Shown here: positions 62,001-64,000 of the stretch, piece by piece
How the letters are laid out: each line of letters opens with the position of its first letter
Numbering within the stretch: position 1 is the first letter of the stretch
Program-made: the position numbers and the translations under genes
Assembly (NCBI GenBank): GCA_928724745.1
Contig: CAKMXJ010000010.1
Span: forward strand, 62,001-126,000
Origin: Anthracocystis setariae
Taxonomy: Eukaryota; Basidiomycota; Ustilaginomycetes; Ustilaginales; Ustilaginaceae
Direction of reading: 5' to 3'
Length of the DNA: 64,000 nt
The notes under the pieces: generated by a model
Databases searched by the model: none
What the model was told of the DNA's origin: nothing
The model's input: the letters and a program-made list of their open reading frames with translations, nothing else

Positions 62001-63814
62001 CGAAGAGCCGAGACAAAGGTGTCTGGCTTGGTCAGATGCAAGAAGTAGTATTCATCGACCGAAAAATCGCCAGCCTCATCGACGACTGCGACACAGATCG
62101 TCTCGGTACCGTCGGCTGAGACGGTTGTCTCGACGCTCATGACCGTCTCGAGTGGAATACTGATTCTGACACTTTCACCCTGGTTTTGAGCACGGAAGGT
62201 CTCCTTGCGTAGGGCTGCAACCCATGCGTCACGGCTCTGCTCGTCCTCTGACAGGAACGTGAATCGACGTGCTGGAGTGACAACCTTGAATCGATCCTTG
62301 TTGTTTTGTGAAGGCTCGATGGCCGACACTTTGCGCAGGTCGATATGTCCCCGAGGAAAGTAGGGATCTTTGTCGCTGTCGAACCAGCTCAGCTTTCCAC
62401 CCTTGAGAGAAGCAAAATGTTTGCTGAATCGATGCGTTCTGCGGGTGCGCTTGGCGAGCGTACCGGTCTTGACTGTCTTCTCGTCTCTCGAGGGCAAGTA
62501 TGCGTAAAAGCACACGTGGCCGGTGGTAAGGTAAAGATAACCCTGGAGCAGTAAGGATCGGAAGAGCCAGCACGGCTGCGCCACATGCAGGGTTTCGGCC
62601 GCTTCGAATTGAAAGACCTCTTTGAGCTGCTGAAGCAAGCGGTCACGGTCCAGCTCTGCTGGTATTGATGTCGCACCACCAGCGGTATTCGAGTCGGAAT
62701 AGGGCCTTATCAAGAACGGGTCCGAGTCGTTGTCAGGGGATGGGCGTGCTGCGGAGAGAAGCTGAGAGGAGCTGCCTTGATATATCAGCGCCGTACTGTG
62801 TGCATCTGCCGGATCCTGATCGATTGGACTGCTGGCAGCCTGGCACAAGTCGGTGGGAGCTCGATGGCTCTTCCATTCGTCCAGCCGAGATGAGGACATG
62901 AGAGAAGATGTCAGTGCGACATTGTGTAGCTGCGACCTGAGATTGGAAGATCTTCGGGCGCTTCTGGCCGCTGTTTGATCTCGGGCTGCGCCGATGATAT
63001 CGCTTTGAGTTAAAGAATGCCGTTTTGCTTTGGTAGGCCCAATAGTCATCACGGAAGCATCTAACGGTGACCTGCTACCTTGGGGAGTAGATCCATCATC
63101 GGAACCGTCGTCTCGCAGGCGGGCTCGTAGACGACCTTTAGCAAAGCCTATCGATGCTGGTTCGACATTGTGTGCCTCTGGTCCTTCGACAGCCTGTCCG
63201 ATCTCGTCATTCGCCGCGTTCTGCGGCGGATTTCCGGAACCGTCTGGAACAGCGGTAAATTCGAATGGTGCAAGGTCGGTGTCGGCGGTTTCGTCTTCGG
63301 TGAAGCCTTCTCTGTCGGCCTCAAAGAGCGTGCTACCAACCAGACTGAGCATCTGCATCAAGCCCTGAGGCTCTGCATGAAAGGCGACACTCGGAGAGCC
63401 TTGGTCCATGGCGTCCGGTACCACGCTGTCAGCGTTCACCGCAGCCTGGAGAGGGCTGGACACGGATGTGCCCTTCGTTGCTGCTAGCGAAGCGCTTGAA
63501 GAGAGGATTTTGGTGGTTGGCTCGAGTACAGCGTGACCGAGCTCACGTGAGCCAGCCAGGGAGGATATGGTGGAGAAATCGCGCGGAGAGGTTGGATTCA
63601 GCCTTGGAGAAGTGGGAAATGGCGGTGTATCGCAGCTCTCTGGAACTTGCACGGAGAGCTGAGGCTCGTCATCATCTCCACCGCCCGAAGATGTAGCTTG
63701 GGAAGCTGGTGGTGGTGGTGGTGGTGGTGGTGATGTTGACATGTCACTCTTGCGATCTTGTCGAGCGGATGCCGATGGTAGCAAGGGTGGCGTGGATGGT
63801 AGTTCGGTCGACAT
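59018..63814 (-). CDS. UGT51: UDP-glucose:sterol 3-beta-glucosyltransferase, UGT51/Atg26 type, 1598 aa
   Basis: Makes sterol glucosides from ergosterol and UDP-glucose at membranes. The frame opens at a GTG (63871); the first ATG is at 63814. Residues 1-390 are disordered. A GRAM domain followed by a PH domain lies at about 398-540 (FRSLLLQGYLYLTTGHVCFY; SKHFASLKGGKLSWFDSD). A second GRAM is at about 878-980 (AYLYRVLPMAGRFFVSEEHL). The GT1 glycosyltransferase starts at about 1071 (MLTIGSRGDVQPYIALAKGL) and has its UDP-sugar motif at about 1400 (CHHGGAGTLGASLRAGLPTV, then FGDQFFWG). This GRAM-PH-GRAM-GT order is specific to fungal UGT51, called Atg26 where it functions in pexophagy. The C-terminal tail is Ser/Asp-rich. 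No intron. Confidence 0.96.
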   Translation of the reverse strand: MSTELPSTPPLLPSASARQDRKSDMSTSPPPPPPPPASQATSSGGGDDDEPQLSVQVPESCDTPPFPTSPRLNPTSPRDFSTISSLAGSRELGHAVLEPTTKILSSSASLAATKGTSVSSPLQAAVNADSVVPDAMDQGSPSVAFHAEPQGLMQMLSLVGSTLFEADREGFTEDETADTDLAPFEFTAVPDGSGNPPQNAANDEIGQAVEGPEAHNVEPASIGFAKGRLRARLRDDGSDDGSTPQGSRSPLDASVMTIGPTKAKRHSLTQSDIIGAARDQTAARSARRSSNLRSQLHNVALTSSLMSSSRLDEWKSHRAPTDLCQAASSPIDQDPADAHSTALIYQGSSSQLLSAARPSPDNDSDPFLIRPYSDSNTAGGATSIPAELDRDRLLQQLKEVFQFEAAETLHVAQPCWLFRSLLLQGYLYLTTGHVCFYAYLPSRDEKTVKTGTLAKRTRRTHRFSKHFASLKGGKLSWFDSDKDPYFPRGHIDLRKVSAIEPSQNNKDRFKVVTPARRFTFLSEDEQSRDAWVAALRKETFRAQNQGESVRISIPLETVMSVETTVSADGTETICVAVVDEAGDFSVDEYYFLHLTKPDTFVSALRSLLDSVGQGSVASMQSGEQALNLSRLSIRDSTGAAHTSTTSRTSLEEVPMLHHVPVSVEGRDADPTATSTLSGDDSHGSTSQGQQLQPEDKREAIRVGSSTGTAAVAVPISAKRKSKDHSGDPVLSTTPRAAVLNRLSMESSHTYPPSPSISDPPSEFDRIQKEAERGWAIPDWLKSAPSKVLGRTADAIASSPSEALGSGPMRRSSQSQRRRKVLEKWSPDRMDEAGRESSSTDTEDDLLSHSIYSTQSSYSMLEADDDEGMQQDHTEITAEFRDTFGIAENEGLISHTHAYLYRVLPMAGRFFVSEEHLAFRSSGIAAKTVGRTLMLVPLQDVISATKNMAFRPGHHGVVVNIRGHEELFIEISSVHRRDELLSLIEHQLELVRGGRGSRTSLEAVTRERSNALVLRDLSERINDEPSTLSLASSADSSMISQQGSDLDKSGSVSQLGEGSSMLSFAPSTPLTFTMLTIGSRGDVQPYIALAKGLQADGHRVRIATHAEFGDWIIGHGIEFSEIGGDPAELMRICVENGTFTVSFLKEGVTKFRDWLDDLLASAWRACQGSDVIIECPSAIAGIHVAEALQVPYYRAFTMPWTRTRAYPHAFAVPNKKAGGNYNYMSYVIFDQMFWRASSFQINRWRKNMLGLKPTNFDRLEQHKVPFIYNFSPSLVPRPLDWFEWIHVTGFWFLDNPDNSSSKKWEPPQDLVAFIRRARENKRKLVYIGWGSIVVPDAEAMTRCVLQAVRKSGVCAILSKGWSDRLSGDAKKKTAALDPMLVEDVFQVTSVPHDWLFPQIDAACHHGGAGTLGASLRAGLPTVVKPYFGDQFFWGQQIESLGVGSCVRQLTADNLAAALTMATTNTKQIQRARKLGEQIRSEDGLGNAIKAIYRDLDYARSRIKRDTRIANGSSASKLEVSAPLPVHKATESTKQGGVVSKTVSEPLAKSTSADSNLTSESADEGHSSDDWSDIGGGPLSPDAGNRDDPSASFIFNGADL

Positions 63815-64000
63815 TGTGAGGTGTTGGATTCGGCATAGAAAGTCCGTTGATTGCGAAGGAAACCAGCTCACCCATCCACAATGCTGCGCTTAGTGGTAGC
63901 GAGATGGCTCAGGATGGCGCATGCTGAAGGGAGAATCGATCTGAATGAGACTCGGCCAAGGTGCAGGCTTGCTTGTGCGAGGGCCAGATGCGGGCGAGTA
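63815..64000. other. UGT51 5' flank to window end
   Basis: Upstream sequence of UGT51; no other feature seen. Confidence 0.5.

Overview
The window is nuclear DNA from a basidiomycete fungus, most likely a smut of the Ustilaginaceae (Ustilago/Sporisorium group). The evidence is fungal-type genes that are mostly intronless, roughly 50-55% G+C by eye, intergenic DNA full of microsatellites and homopolymers, and short introns (about 75-115 bp) that often carry a CTGAC branch-site motif. Species was not determined. No prokaryotic, viral or intact transposon genes were found.

Left part (1-18336): a mitochondrial PPR-type protein (225-2870); a repeat-rich 2.2 kb gap; a secreted GPI-anchored aspartyl protease with one intron (5118-7005); a small two-exon mitochondrial protein (7320-7864, minus) divergent from mitochondrial methionyl-tRNA synthetase MSM1 (8141-10033); the proteasome alpha subunit PRE9/PSMA4 type (10132-10956, minus), convergent with MSM1; the Rap/Rsr1-type small GTPase (11765-12364, minus); and a secreted protein rich in Kex2-type dibasic sites with an internal tandem-like repeat (13800-15974, minus).

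Middle part (18337-42193): a 1986-residue, mostly disordered protein of unknown function (18337-24297); the giant bridge-like lipid-transfer protein FMP27/BLTP2 (24765-35792, minus); an intron-containing tRNA-Gln(UUG) (36791-36898, minus); a small four-exon prefoldin-like coiled-coil gene that is easy to miss (37082-37622); a carnitine-pathway Fe(II)/2-oxoglutarate dioxygenase with an unusual Ser/Gly insert (38062-39768); and a White-Collar-like PAS protein without a visible LOV motif or GATA finger (40028-42193, minus).

Right part (42194-64000): a 3.9 kb gene-poor region full of TACTGTA/TACAGTA palindromic motifs and simple repeats; cohesin SCC3 (46083-50276, minus); a DHHC palmitoyltransferase (51003-52391); the mRNA 3'-end processing factor RNA14/CstF-77 (52464-55196, minus); a ZNF830-like zinc-finger/coiled-coil protein with one intron (55687-56537); the Hsp70/Hsp90 co-chaperone STI1 (57010-58800); and sterol 3-beta-glucosyltransferase UGT51 (59018-63814, minus).

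Most genes are unrelated housekeeping functions rather than a pathway cluster. Several long reading frames open at GTG or TTG; I moved those starts to the first credible ATG. The least explained content is the Kex2-site repeat protein, the small prefoldin-like gene, the 1986-residue disordered protein, the modified PAS and DHHC proteins, and the dispersed ACAGTA palindromes.
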